The notes under the pieces are model-generated. The model worked only from the letters and a program-made list of their open reading frames with translations. It had not been told where the DNA came from and did not search any database. From UBA6814 sp040753075 (GTDB taxonomy: Bacteria > Desulfobacterota > Desulfovibrionia > Desulfovibrionales > Desulfovibrionaceae): a DNA stretch of 47,338 bases. The position numbers were made by a program, and so were the translations under genes. The stretch is taken from NCBI GenBank assembly GCA_040753075.1, contig JBFMHA010000019.1, positions 1 to 47,338 on the forward strand, in the 5' to 3' direction. How positions within the stretch are numbered: the stretch's first letter is position 1; each line of letters begins with the position of its first letter. This document shows, in pieces, positions 26,453 through 33,919 of the stretch.

Positions 26453-27423
26453 GCAACCTGCCCAGCGTGAGCGCGGTCATCGTCACCTACAACCGGCCGG
26501 ACGAGCTTTCCGTGGCCATCCGCTCCATCCTGACCCAGACCGTCCGCCCCGTGGAGGTGCTGGTGCTCGACGACGGGGCCACCCTGCCCGGAATGCCCCA
26601 CGCCGAGGAGCTCGCGGCCGCGGGCATCCGTCCGGTCTTCCACCGGAACACCGCGGGCCCGGACCTGACCGCCATGCGCAACCTGGGCGCGGAGCTCTCC
26701 ACGGGCGAGATCGTGGCCTACCTGGACGACGACGTGGAGCTCTTCCCGGACTACTTCGAGCGGCTGCTGGAGGTCTACGCCCGGGACCCCGGACGCCGCA
26801 TCGGCGGGGTGGGCGGGTTCGTGGTCAACCCCAAGCCCATGACCTGGCGCCGCCGCCTGCGCTGGTGGATCAACGTCCTGTTCCTCAACGCCGGGTTCCG
26901 GGAGGGCCGGGTCCTGCCCAGCGGCTTCTGCACCGACCTCTTCGCCACCCCGCGGCCCATCACCGCGGAGACCGAGGTGGACTTCTTCATGGGGGCCACC
27001 AGCTCCTTCCGCCGCGAGGTCTTCGACCACGAGCGGTTCACCCCGGGCTACCACGCCTACGCCCTGGACGAAGACAAGGACTTCAGCCGCCGGGTGTCCC
27101 TGCGCCGGCCCCTGGTCACCACGCCCCTGGCCCGGCTGTACCATTTCGAGTCGCCGCGGATGCGGCCCGACCGGGAGAACTACTCGCGCCGGTTCATCAT
27201 CGGCCGCTACCTGTTCTTCATCAACTACGAGCGCAAGAGTCCCTGGCAATGGCCCCTGTTCTGGTGGGCGGCGTTCGGCTACTTCCTGTGCCGCGCCGCC
27301 TACGCCCTGGCCAAGCCGGACGCGAACGAGGCCGCCCGCCTGCGGGGCATCCTCGGCGCGGTCCGCGACATCCTGGCCGGCCGCGACCTGCGCCGGCCCC
27401 TGCCCCCGCGAGGTACGCCATGA
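26449..27423 (+). CDS. family 2 glycosyltransferase
   Basis: A 324-residue cytoplasmic GT2: SAVIVTYNRPDELSVAIRSI at the N-terminus, VLDDGAT, YLDDDVELFPDYFERLLEVY with the DxD metal site, and FFMGATSSFRREVF, EDKDFSRRV further on as the acceptor-binding region. The protein ends with a membrane-proximal hydrophobic stretch (PLFWWAAFGYFLCRAAYAL). ATGA overlaps at both ends couple it to the methyltransferase gene and the secreted-protein gene. Confidence 0.9.
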   Translation: MSNLPSVSAVIVTYNRPDELSVAIRSILTQTVRPVEVLVLDDGATLPGMPHAEELAAAGIRPVFHRNTAGPDLTAMRNLGAELSTGEIVAYLDDDVELFPDYFERLLEVYARDPGRRIGGVGGFVVNPKPMTWRRRLRWWINVLFLNAGFREGRVLPSGFCTDLFATPRPITAETEVDFFMGATSSFRREVFDHERFTPGYHAYALDEDKDFSRRVSLRRPLVTTPLARLYHFESPRMRPDRENYSRRFIIGRYLFFINYERKSPWQWPLFWWAAFGYFLCRAAYALAKPDANEAARLRGILGAVRDILAGRDLRRPLPPRGTP

Positions 27424-28634
27424 AAACGTTCCGCCACGCCCTCCTGGCCCTGTCCGCCCTGGCCCTGCTGCTCGCCGCGGCCCCGCCGGCCCCGGCCGCC
27501 GGCCCGGGGGCCAAGCGGCCCTACGCCCCGGACAGCCCGTGGAACCTGCCCATCGGCCCCAGCCCCGAATACGACATGAACAGCGACGTCTACATGGAGG
27601 TGTTCGCGGCCAAGGGCCAGATGGGCGCGGACCCCACCCAGTACACCCTGCCGGTGTACGAGGTGTCGGAGTCCACGCCCCTGCGCGCGGTGCGGGTGAC
27701 CGGGTCCTTCTCCCGGGTGGACCGGGAGGGCCGCATGGTCCGGGTGGAGAAGAACGTGGAGGTCCGGGTCCCCATCCCGGACAACGCGGTCCAGGCCGCG
27801 GGGCTGGACGCCCAGATCGTGCTCTGGAACCCCCGCACCGGCGAGGAGTGGGGCTTCTGGAAGGCGGGCCGGACCGGGGACCGCTGGGAGGCGGTCAACG
27901 GCTACCTCTACAACACCGCCTGGAGCGGAGTGCCGCCCATGGGCTTCATGAGCCGCGGCGCGGGCGTGCCCTACCTGGCCGGGCTCATCCGGCCCTGGGA
28001 GATCGCGGCGGGGCGGATCGAGCACGCCATCGCCTTCGCCTTCAACACCCCCAGCCTGCTCTTCGTCTACCCGGCCACCAAGAGCGACGGCAAGGGCATG
28101 GAGGACCTGCCCGAGGGGGCCCGCATCCAACTCGACCCGGCCCTGACCGAGGCCGACTTCGACGCCTGGGGCCTGGATCCCGTGGAGAAGGTCATCGCCC
28201 GCGCCCTGCAGGAGTACGGCATGATCGTCATCGACAAGGCGGGCCACCCCAAGATCTACGCCGAGTACGACGGCACCGCGGGCTGGGGCGGCCGCATCCA
28301 CGGCAAGACCCTGCGCAAGGTTCCCTACCGCGCCTACAAGGTCCTGTCCCTGACCGCGCCGGAGCGGCCCGACCGGCCGCGCAGGCTGGAGGCCGCGGCC
28401 CGGGGCGGCAAGGCGGTGCTGGCCTGGGAGCCCGCGGCCGGGGCCACCCGCTACCAGGTCAGCCGCCGCGCCGCGGACGAACGCGACCCCGCGGTCATCG
28501 CCCCCTGGGTGGAGGGGACCGGCTACGCCGACGCCACGGCCAGGCCCGGGGTCAGGTACGAATACGCGGTGCAGGGCGTGAACCACAACGGCGCGAGCCG
28601 CCACTCCCAGTGGGTCCGGCTGACGCCTCCCTAG
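27420..28634 (+). CDS. secreted protein of unknown family with C-terminal fibronectin type III domain
   Basis: A 404-residue protein with a Sec signal peptide (ALLALSALALLLAAAPPAPAA). The main domain (about 35-315) starts with RPYAPDSPWNLPIGPSPEYD and contains IVLWNPRTGEEWGFWKAGRT, GVPYLAGLIRPWEIAAGRIE and ARALQEYGMIVIDKAGHPKI. I recall similar proteins of unknown function in actinobacteria and others. The last 90 residues form an FnIII-like domain (PDRPRRLEAAARGGKAVLAW ... YEYAVQGVNHNG). As the last gene of the operon it may bind, anchor or trim the polymer. No catalytic residues can be assigned. Confidence 0.75.
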   Translation: MKTFRHALLALSALALLLAAAPPAPAAGPGAKRPYAPDSPWNLPIGPSPEYDMNSDVYMEVFAAKGQMGADPTQYTLPVYEVSESTPLRAVRVTGSFSRVDREGRMVRVEKNVEVRVPIPDNAVQAAGLDAQIVLWNPRTGEEWGFWKAGRTGDRWEAVNGYLYNTAWSGVPPMGFMSRGAGVPYLAGLIRPWEIAAGRIEHAIAFAFNTPSLLFVYPATKSDGKGMEDLPEGARIQLDPALTEADFDAWGLDPVEKVIARALQEYGMIVIDKAGHPKIYAEYDGTAGWGGRIHGKTLRKVPYRAYKVLSLTAPERPDRPRRLEAAARGGKAVLAWEPAAGATRYQVSRRAADERDPAVIAPWVEGTGYADATARPGVRYEYAVQGVNHNGASRHSQWVRLTPP

Positions 28635-28662
28635 CGGCGCGTCCGCGTCTTCGGACCGCCGC
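28634..28662. terminator. hairpin between convergent operons
   Basis: GCGGCG (28634-28639) and GTCCG (28641-28645) pair with CGGAC (28652-28656) and CGCCGC (28657-28662), giving an 11-bp stem with one bulged base and a 6-base loop. It lies between the convergent stops at 28634 and 28675. No U-run follows on either strand, so it is probably a bidirectional, Rho-aided or 3'-stabilising structure. Confidence 0.45.
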
Positions 28663-28674
28663 AATTCACGCGGG

Positions 28675-29043
28675 TCAGCCCGCAAAGACGTCCGCGGGCA
28701 GATAGGGGTGGGCTCCCTCGATGACCGGGATGCCGGCCTTGGCCCTGATCTTGCGGATGACGGCCTCGGCGTGCGGGCAGTGGTCCGTGAGGCAGGGGCC
28801 CAGGTGGATGGCCGTGGGGCGCTCGCCCAGGGGCGCGTTCCAGAGCTTGACCTGGGCCAGCCGGGTCACGATGGACGCGCCCGGACAGTCGCCGCAGTTG
28901 ACGAGGCCCATGACCTGGGCCTCGCAGTCCTGGTAGATCTCGAAGGCCCCCTCCCGCCGGTTGAAGCCCACCAGGCACCGGGAGCAGCCGATGCACACGT
29001 CGTCCATGGTCTTCTTGCAGCCAACGATGAGTATCTTCTCCAT
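28675..29043 (-). CDS. CGGC-domain protein (putative metal-binding)
   Basis: A 122-residue protein with the Cys-rich layout of the CGGC family: VGCKKTMDDVCIGCSRCLVG near the start, LVNCGDCPGASIV in the middle (CGxC), and HLGPCLTDHCPHAEAVIRKI. The spaced Cys suggest Fe-S or Zn binding. It starts at an ATG with CGGAG upstream and is the last gene of the minus-strand metal-cluster unit; its stop faces the exopolysaccharide operon. Confidence 0.85.
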   Translation of the reverse strand: MEKILIVGCKKTMDDVCIGCSRCLVGFNRREGAFEIYQDCEAQVMGLVNCGDCPGASIVTRLAQVKLWNAPLGERPTAIHLGPCLTDHCPHAEAVIRKIRAKAGIPVIEGAHPYLPADVFAG

Positions 29044-29076
29044 CGGGAATCTCCGGTTTCTACGGGGTGGAGGCCC

Positions 29077-29110
29077 GCTGCGGAAGTCTGCCGCAGCAGG
29101 TTGGCCAACC
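29077..29110. promoter_or_regulatory. hairpin plus 12-bp palindrome upstream of the CGGC gene
   Basis: GCTGCGG (29077-29083) pairs with CCGCAGC (29091-29097) around a 7-base loop, and the perfect palindrome GGTTGGCCAACC (29099-29110) lies beside it. Both fall in the 104-base gap between the receiver-like gene and the CGGC gene. They could be an operator or an RNA-processing or attenuation signal; there is no U-run. Confidence 0.3.
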
Positions 29111-29147
29111 ATGGCCGTGCGCCCGGGACATCGCCGCGGCGCGGGGC

Positions 29148-29513
29148 TCAACTCCCGTCCAGGCCGCGCAGGGCCGCGAGCAGGGCCGCGGCGTCCTCCC
29201 GGCCGGGAGATGGGGGGACCCGGGCCAGGATGCCCAGCCCCTCGGTCCGCTCGTGGAACTCCTCCCCGGAAAGGACGCTCAGTATCGCGGTTGAGATCGT
29301 GGCGTCGATCAGGAGCAGCGCCACGACCAGCCGTCCCGGCTCCAGGTCGGGCAGGTTCTCGTCGATGACCGCCAGGTCGGGCCGCACGGTCCGGGCCGAC
29401 TCCAGGGCGGCCGCCCCGGTGGCGCAGGCTTCGACCTCGGCCCCGCCCGCCACCAGTCCGGCCACGAACTCCGCCAGGCCCCCGGCCCGCGGACTGGCCA
29501 AGACGATCCGCAT
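29148..29513 (-). CDS. receiver-like protein (degenerate response-regulator domain)
   Basis: A 121-residue protein starting MRIVLASPRAGGLAEFV, with LAVIDENLPDLEPGRL near residue 58 matching the phospho-acceptor strand of receiver domains, and ISTAILSVLSGEEF after it. The acidic pair expected near the start and the conserved Lys near the end (here RVPPSPG) are not evident, so phosphorylation is doubtful. There is no output domain. It sits between the zinc-ribbon and CGGC genes. Confidence 0.65.
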   Translation of the reverse strand: MRIVLASPRAGGLAEFVAGLVAGGAEVEACATGAAALESARTVRPDLAVIDENLPDLEPGRLVVALLLIDATISTAILSVLSGEEFHERTEGLGILARVPPSPGREDAAALLAALRGLDGS

Positions 29514-29515
29514 GG

Positions 29516-29770
29516 TCAGAACCCTCCCTTGCCGCAGCACGACCCCGGCCCGGCGCATCCCGCATGACCCGGCGCACTCCCGCAGCAGGCCGTGTCCCCC
29601 GGCCCGGGCAGTCCCCTGGCCGCCCGGCCGGTGAGGGAGCTGGGCGCGGACATGAGCTTCTCGGTGGCCGGGCTGCCGCAGGCCGGGCAGGCCGGCAGGG
29701 CGTCCCCGGGCCTGACGATGGCCTCGCTCTCGGCCCCGCAGGCCGTGCAGCTCAGTTCATAGATGGGCAT
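29516..29770 (-). CDS. FmdB-type zinc-ribbon protein
   Basis: An 84-residue protein with MPIYELSCTACGAESEA and LPACPACGSPATEKLMS, the CxxC...CxxC zinc ribbon of the FmdB family. The tail is rich in Gly and Cys (DTACCGSAPG, GSCCGKGGF), which could bind a metal. It begins 12 bases downstream of the NifX-like gene in the same direction. Confidence 0.88.
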   Translation of the reverse strand: MPIYELSCTACGAESEAIVRPGDALPACPACGSPATEKLMSAPSSLTGRAARGLPGPGDTACCGSAPGHAGCAGPGSCCGKGGF

Positions 29771-29782
29771 GGCTCCTCCCGG

Positions 29783-30175
29783 CTAGAACGCGGCGTGCTG
29801 TTGTCCGCCGCCGCAGGTGTGGTCCATGCTGAAGGCGGGCAGGTTGCCGGCCAGGAAGGCGTCCACGGCCTGGCCCACGCTGGTCGCCGCGCCGCAGTGG
29901 AACACCGCGATGCCCACCTGGTTGAAGCCCAGCAGCGGCCGCATGCCCATGCCGCCGGCCAGCAGCACGTTCACCCCGTTGCCCGCCAGGTGGTTGACCG
30001 GGGCCATGCACCCGCCCTGCTGGTGGGGCACGTTGGGCAGGGCGCCCACGCTCACCACCTTGCCGCCCTTGGCCATGACCACGGTGTACAGGGCGCAGTG
30101 CCCGAAGTGCTGGCCCAGGGGGGCGTCGAGCCCGCCGGGCAGTTCCGAGGGAATGGCGATGCAGATGGAATCCAT
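29783..30175 (-). CDS. NifX/NifB-C-type iron-molybdenum cluster-binding protein
   Basis: A 130-residue protein of the dinitrogenase FeMo-cofactor domain family: IPSELPGGLDAPLGQHFGHC at the N-terminus, GVNVLLAGGMGMRPLLGF and GIAVFHCGAATSVGQAVDAF. It ends in HTCGGGQQHAAF, a Cys/His tail seen in the non-nitrogenase branch. With the two MinD-like ATPases upstream it probably carries a metal-sulfur cluster. It is a second family member besides the ORP domain at 31951-32304. Confidence 0.87.
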   Translation of the reverse strand: MDSICIAIPSELPGGLDAPLGQHFGHCALYTVVMAKGGKVVSVGALPNVPHQQGGCMAPVNHLAGNGVNVLLAGGMGMRPLLGFNQVGIAVFHCGAATSVGQAVDAFLAGNLPAFSMDHTCGGGQQHAAF

Positions 30176-30205
30176 GGATCAACTCCTCATGTCGGTTTCA
30201 GGCGG

Positions 30206-31084
30206 TCATTGCCCCAGGCCGGCCAGTTGCCCGATGCGCTTCCAGGCCCGGAGCAGGAAATGGGTGAATCCGTCGTCCGCCAGCTCGGTGACCGCCTTGC
30301 GCTGGACCATGGCCGTGGTCACCAGGGGGTCGTGGGGCAGCCGGGCCACCAGATCGTAGCCGCGCTGGCGACAGAAGGCCTCGATGCGGGCGTCCTCGGC
30401 CGGGTTCAGGTCGTGCTTGTTCACGATGACCGCCACCGGCACCCGGAAGTGGTCGCAGACCCCGCAGACCCGCTCCAGGTCGTGCCGGCCCGAAGGGGTG
30501 GGCTCGGTCACGGCCACCGCCAGGTCGGTCCCGGCCAGGGAGCTGATGACCGGGCAGCCGATGCCCGGGGCTCCGTCGCAGAGGATGAGGGACGCGCCCT
30601 GCTCCTCCGCGACCTTGCGGGCCTCCTGCTTGAGCAGGGACACCAGCCGGCCGGAGTTCTCCTCCCCGGGGAAGAGCTGGGCGTGGGCCATGACGCCGAA
30701 CCGGGTGGCGCTCACCCACCACTCGCCGCAGCGCTTGGGCAGGAACCGCACCGCCCCGGCCGGACACAGCGCCACGCAGACCTTGCAGCCCTCGCAGCGC
30801 AGCGGATCCACGGCCGGGACGCCCGCCGCCCCGCGGATGGCGGCGAAGCGGCAGGCGTCCCGGCACAGGCCACAGGAGGTGCAGGCTTCCGGGTCGATGC
30901 GCGCCGTATGCCCGGAAACGAAGTCCTCCCGGCGCAGGGGCCGGGGGGCGAGCAGGATGTGCAGGTCCGGGGCGTCCACGTCCAGGTCGCAGAGGACCTT
31001 GTCATGGGCCAGGTGGGCGAAGGCCGCGGTCAGGGAGGTCTTGCCCGTGCCGCCCTTGCCCGAGAGCACCACGATCTCACGCAT
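30206..31084 (-). CDS. MinD-superfamily P-loop ATPase with inserted ferredoxin domain (1)
   Basis: A 292-residue protein: the deviant Walker A VLSGKGGTGKTSLTA at the start, CDLDVDAPDLH, then two inserted 4Fe-4S motifs, CTSCGLCRDACR and CEGCKVCVALCP, before LILCDGAPGIGCPV and NKHDLNP of the NTPase fold. Paired ATPases of this kind belong to ORP-type clusters of sulfate reducers and are thought to assemble or move metal clusters. It overlaps the second ATPase gene by 8 bases. Confidence 0.93.
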   Translation of the reverse strand: MREIVVLSGKGGTGKTSLTAAFAHLAHDKVLCDLDVDAPDLHILLAPRPLRREDFVSGHTARIDPEACTSCGLCRDACRFAAIRGAAGVPAVDPLRCEGCKVCVALCPAGAVRFLPKRCGEWWVSATRFGVMAHAQLFPGEENSGRLVSLLKQEARKVAEEQGASLILCDGAPGIGCPVISSLAGTDLAVAVTEPTPSGRHDLERVCGVCDHFRVPVAVIVNKHDLNPAEDARIEAFCRQRGYDLVARLPHDPLVTTAMVQRKAVTELADDGFTHFLLRAWKRIGQLAGLGQ

Positions 31085-31943
31085 GGACGGCCTCCTGGCG
31101 CAGGCGGCGCAGGCTGTCGCGCAGGCCCGCGAAGAGTCCGGCCTGCTCCGGGCCCAGGGCGGCCACCACCCGGCCCCGGGCGTAGGCCTCGGCCACGGCC
31201 CGGGAATAGGGGATCTCGGCCAGCACCGGCAGGTCGTGCTTGCGGCAGTAGCCCTGCACCGAGTCGTCCCCGATGCCGGCCCGGTTCACCACCACCCCCA
31301 GGGGCTTGCCCAGGGGCGCGAAGGCCCGGTGGGCCAGGGTGAAGTCGTAGAAGCCGAAGGGCGTGGGCTCCGTGACCAGCAGGATCACGTCGCTGTCCAG
31401 GACCGCGTTCATGGCCGGGCAGCTCACCCCGGGAGGCGCGTCCAGGATCGCGTCCGCGGGCGCGGCCTCCAGCATGCGGTCCAGGCGGGCCTTGACCGCG
31501 CGCATGAGGGGCGGGCTCATGGCCTCGCCCACCCGCAGCCGGCCCGTGAGGAACCGGGCCGGGCCGCAGCGGCCCTGCTCCAGCACGCCCAGGACCCGGG
31601 AGCCCGGGGACAGCGCGCCCTCCGGGCAGACCGCCAGGCAGCCGCCGCAGCCGTGGCACATCTCCGGGAAGGTGAGCAGGTGGTCGCCCAGCACCGCGAT
31701 GGCCTTGTACTGGCACAGGTCGGCGCAGGCCCGGCAGAAGGTGCAGCGGGACTCGTCCGCCACCGGCACCTCCAGGCCGACCTCCTCCGCCTCCTCCAAC
31801 TCGGGCCGCAGGAACAGGTGCAGGTTGGGCTCCTCCACGTCCAGGTCCACGGCCACCAGGGGCCGGTCCCAGACCGCAGTCAGGGAGGCGGCCACCGTGG
31901 TCTTGCCCGTGCCGCCCTTGCCGCTGGCCACCGCGACGATCAT
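31077..31943 (-). CDS. MinD-superfamily P-loop ATPase with inserted ferredoxin domain (2)
   Basis: A 288-residue paralogue of the adjacent ATPase: AVASGKGGTGKTTVAASL, VDLDVEEPNLHLF, ferredoxin motifs CTFCRACADLCQ and CHGCGGCLAVCP, and AILDAPPGVSCPAMNAVLD. The two probably act as a heteromeric pair, as proposed for the ORP complex partners of Desulfovibrio. It lies 7 bases downstream of the DUF134-ORP gene. Confidence 0.93.
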   Translation of the reverse strand: MIVAVASGKGGTGKTTVAASLTAVWDRPLVAVDLDVEEPNLHLFLRPELEEAEEVGLEVPVADESRCTFCRACADLCQYKAIAVLGDHLLTFPEMCHGCGGCLAVCPEGALSPGSRVLGVLEQGRCGPARFLTGRLRVGEAMSPPLMRAVKARLDRMLEAAPADAILDAPPGVSCPAMNAVLDSDVILLVTEPTPFGFYDFTLAHRAFAPLGKPLGVVVNRAGIGDDSVQGYCRKHDLPVLAEIPYSRAVAEAYARGRVVAALGPEQAGLFAGLRDSLRRLRQEAVHA

Positions 31944-31950
31944 GGCCGGC

Positions 31951-32637
31951 CTACTTGTTGGGCCCGTCGGCCATGCGGACCTGGCCGGCCCGGTAGCGCG
32001 CCACGGCCTCGGCCACGGTCAGGCCGTCCAGGTCCTGGCCCACCTTGATGCCGGCCGCGTTCAGGGCGGCGAAGGCCTTGGGTCCCACGAACCCGGTGAG
32101 CACCACCCGGGCCCCTGCGGCGGCCACCCGCTCGGCGGCCGAGATCCCGGCCCCGCGGGCCATGGCCTGGGAGCCCCCGTTGTCCACGTACTGGGTCTGC
32201 ATGGTGTCCAGGTCCACCACCACGAACCCGGCGGCCCGGCCGAAGCGGGGGTCCACCTGGTCCTGCAGGGTGGGGCCGTTGCTGCTCACGGCGATCTTGG
32301 TCATGATCCCTCCTTGCGGCATTGCGCCGACGTCGCCGGCCTCGGCCCGCACCGCATAGCTCCCGCCGGCGATGCGAAGGGCGCGGCCGCGGACCAGGGC
32401 CTCGGCCACGGCCCGGCGGCCGTCCGCCAGGATGCGGCCGAAGGTGTGCCGGGACACGCCCATGCGGGCCGCGGCCTCCTCCGTGGCCATCCCCTCCAGG
32501 TCGGCCAGGCGGAGGGCTTCGAAGCTGTCCACGGCCAGACAGACCTCGGCAAGGTCACGCAAGGGGATGCCCTGGGGCTTGAAGTAGGTCACGGGCGGGG
32601 CCCCCTGGACCAGTCGGCAGCGGCGAGGCCGAGGCAT
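31951..32637 (-). CDS. DUF134 (UPF0251) regulator fused to an orange-protein/NifX domain
   Basis: A single 228-residue frame. Residues 1 to about 95 are a DUF134 DNA-binding domain (MPRPRRCRLVQGAPPVTYFK, then an HTH in ATEEAAARMGVSRHTFGRIL). Residues 112-228 are an ORP/NifX domain (MTKIAVSSNGPTLQDQVDPR, FGRAAGFVVVDLD). The second part has its own ATG at 32304 preceded by a strong AAGGAGGGATC site, so a separate 117-residue ORP is likely made as well as, or instead of, the fusion. ORP of Desulfovibrio binds a Mo-Cu-S cluster. The start at 32637 has AAGGAG upstream. Confidence 0.87.
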   Translation of the reverse strand: MPRPRRCRLVQGAPPVTYFKPQGIPLRDLAEVCLAVDSFEALRLADLEGMATEEAAARMGVSRHTFGRILADGRRAVAEALVRGRALRIAGGSYAVRAEAGDVGAMPQGGIMTKIAVSSNGPTLQDQVDPRFGRAAGFVVVDLDTMQTQYVDNGGSQAMARGAGISAAERVAAAGARVVLTGFVGPKAFAALNAAGIKVGQDLDGLTVAEAVARYRAGQVRMADGPNK

Positions 32638-32720
32638 GGCGACTCCTTGTTTTGCTCAAAAGAGCAATATATCCGCCAATCCCCTGTGTCAATATATTAC
32701 TATAAAAAAATATCAGTATA
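32449..32720. repeat. 272-bp duplication, copy 1 (5' end of DUF134 gene plus promoter)
   Basis: This matches 33461-33732 at a constant offset of 1012 bases with no gaps. From about 32560 outwards (start of the coding sequence plus the whole promoter) I see only a single mismatch; towards the HTH-coding part the copies diverge by scattered substitutions. The promoter is conserved better than most of the coding region. Confidence 0.9.
32638..32720 (-). promoter_or_regulatory. promoter and palindromic operator of the DUF134-ORP unit
   Basis: Read on the minus strand, TTGACA (32692-32687) lies 15 bases from TATATT (32671-32666), or 17 from TATTGC, in AT-rich DNA unlike its surroundings. The 16-bp palindrome TTGCTCAAAAGAGCAA (32652-32667) overlaps the -10 region, an ideal place for a repressor, possibly DUF134 itself. 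AAGGAG lies 5 bases before the ATG. The whole element recurs at 33650-33732. Confidence 0.7.
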
Positions 32721-32732
32721 AAACGAAAGGAC

Positions 32733-32755
32733 AAAAAAAAGAGCGAAAACGCTCT
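32733..32755 (-). terminator. Rho-independent terminator
   Basis: On the minus strand AGAGCG, a TTTT loop and CGCTCT form a perfect 6-bp stem followed by eight T (32740-32733, the last stem base shared). It ends the unit carrying the second DUF134 gene (stop at 32930) just before the promoter of the DUF134-ORP unit. The 174 bases between 32756 and 32929 hold no gene that I can support. Confidence 0.85.
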
Positions 32756-32929
32756 GTTGAATGAAGACGGCCGCCGGCAGGATCTCCCGCGCTCCCCCGG
32801 AAAGGCGCAACCGGGCCGGGAGCCGCCTCAAAGAGCCTGACCAGCCCCCGCCCGCCAGGCGGCCGGGCGCAACGCCCCGCTCCGCCCGGCAGGCGGGGTG
32901 CGCAGGACCTCATCTCCCGTGCAAGAGCG

Positions 32930-33649
32930 TCACTCGCATCTGCGGCCCAGGCAGGATCCGTCCCGGCGACGCACCCGAGCCGGACGCCGCCAGGCTCCGG
33001 CGTCCCGGGAAGGAGTCCCGGGGCCGGCGCCGCTCCCCTGGCCCCGGCCTGCTCCACCGCGGCCACTACCGCCGCCGCCCCTGCGCCGGCCCTGGTCCTG
33101 GCCCTGGCCACCATCCTGGCCCATCCCGCCTCCACCTCCGCGGCCACAGCGACCCTGACCCTGATCCTGGCCCCGCCCGCGGCCGCAACGCCCGCCGCCA
33201 CGGCCTCCGCCCTGTCCCTGGCCGTCATCCGGCCCGAACATCCGGCCGCCACGGCCACGCCCATTCCATCGCAGGATTCCGTTCATGGCGCACTCCTCCT
33301 CGGCTTGGGACGCCTCAGTCCCGCCCGCGCCCTGCCGCATCAACGACATCGGCCGAGCCGGCCAAAACCCAGTCTCCGCCCTCGATGCGCAGGCCCAACC
33401 CCGGGAAAGGGCGCGAGCCGCCACGACCCGGGCCTGGCCCAGGATGCGGTTGAGGGTGAGCCGGGACACGCCCATGCGGGCCGCGGCCTCCTCCGTGGCC
33501 CTCCCCTCCAGGTCGGCCATGCGGAGGGCTTCGAACCCGTCCACTCCCAGGCAGACTTCGGCAAGGTCACGCAAGGGGATGCCCTGGGGCTTGAAGTAGG
33601 TCACGGGCGGGGCCCCCTGGACCAGTCGGCAGCGGCGAGGCCGGGGCAT
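32930..33649 (-). CDS. DUF134 (UPF0251) regulator fused to a Gly/Arg/Gln-rich protein
   Basis: A 239-residue frame. Residues 1 to about 90 are a DUF134 domain nearly identical at its start to the one at 32637, with the HTH ATEEAAARMGVSRLTLNRIL. Residues 122-239 begin MNGILRWNGRGRGGRMFGPD and continue as a low-complexity Gly-rich chain with GQGQ, GRGG and two RCGRG motifs, like the small Gly-rich proteins often found beside NifX/ORP genes. The second part has its own ATG at 33286 with GAGGAG upstream, so separate translation is possible. It is followed by a Rho-independent terminator. Confidence 0.72.
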   Translation of the reverse strand: MPRPRRCRLVQGAPPVTYFKPQGIPLRDLAEVCLGVDGFEALRMADLEGRATEEAAARMGVSRLTLNRILGQARVVAARALSRGWACASRAETGFWPARPMSLMRQGAGGTEASQAEEECAMNGILRWNGRGRGGRMFGPDDGQGQGGGRGGGRCGRGRGQDQGQGRCGRGGGGGMGQDGGQGQDQGRRRGGGGSGRGGAGRGQGSGAGPGTPSRDAGAWRRPARVRRRDGSCLGRRCE

Positions 33650-33732
33650 GGCGACTCCTTGTTTTGCTCAAAAGAGCAATATATCCGCCAATCCCCTGTG
33701 TCAATATATTACTATAAAAAAATATCAGTATA
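33461..33732. repeat. 272-bp duplication, copy 2
   Basis: Partner of 32449-32720. Identity stops abruptly just after the AT-rich CAGTATA at 33726-33732, where the first copy continues AAACG and this one GTTCG, marking the duplication boundary. Confidence 0.9.
33650..33732 (-). promoter_or_regulatory. promoter and palindromic operator of the second DUF134 unit
   Basis: Essentially identical to 32638-32720: TTGACA at 33704-33699, TATATT at 33683-33678, palindrome TTGCTCAAAAGAGCAA at 33664-33679, and AAGGAG before the ATG at 33649. Shared operators imply that both units answer to the same regulator. Confidence 0.7.
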
Positions 33733-33849
33733 GTTCGAGAATGCGCCTTTCCCCCGCACCGACGCCGGCCGTGTCGACGGAGGTTGCGCCCGGAGGAAGA
33801 TGCCCACAAGACGACTGCCCGGCCTGAAACGAAATGCGCACCATCGGGG

Positions 33850-33905
33850 TTGACATGTCCCGAACATGAGATTAAACAGTGTTTGAATCTGTGATTGAAT
33901 CCATG
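33850..33905 (+). promoter_or_regulatory. promoter and operator-like repeats of the TetR gene
   Basis: TTGACA (33850-33855), a 17-base spacer and TAAACA (33873-33878) form a good sigma70 promoter. Within it, CATGT-CCCGA-ACATG is an inverted repeat, and downstream TTGAATC occurs twice (in TTTGAATCTG and TTGAATCCAT, 33882-33902). These are candidate autoregulatory sites for the TetR-type repressor that starts at 33920. Confidence 0.6.
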
Positions 33906-33919
33906 TTTGGAGGATAGCC

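Noticed and set aside
14754..28634. Exosortase/PEP-CTERM-type exopolysaccharide locus
   Set aside because: No exosortase gene or PEP-CTERM sorting signal was found; the gene set is a plain Wzx/Wzy type.
32713..33264. 184-codon minus-strand frame over the Gly-rich gene
   Set aside because: It runs in another frame through low-complexity DNA and across the Rho-independent terminator, so it is not a plausible gene.
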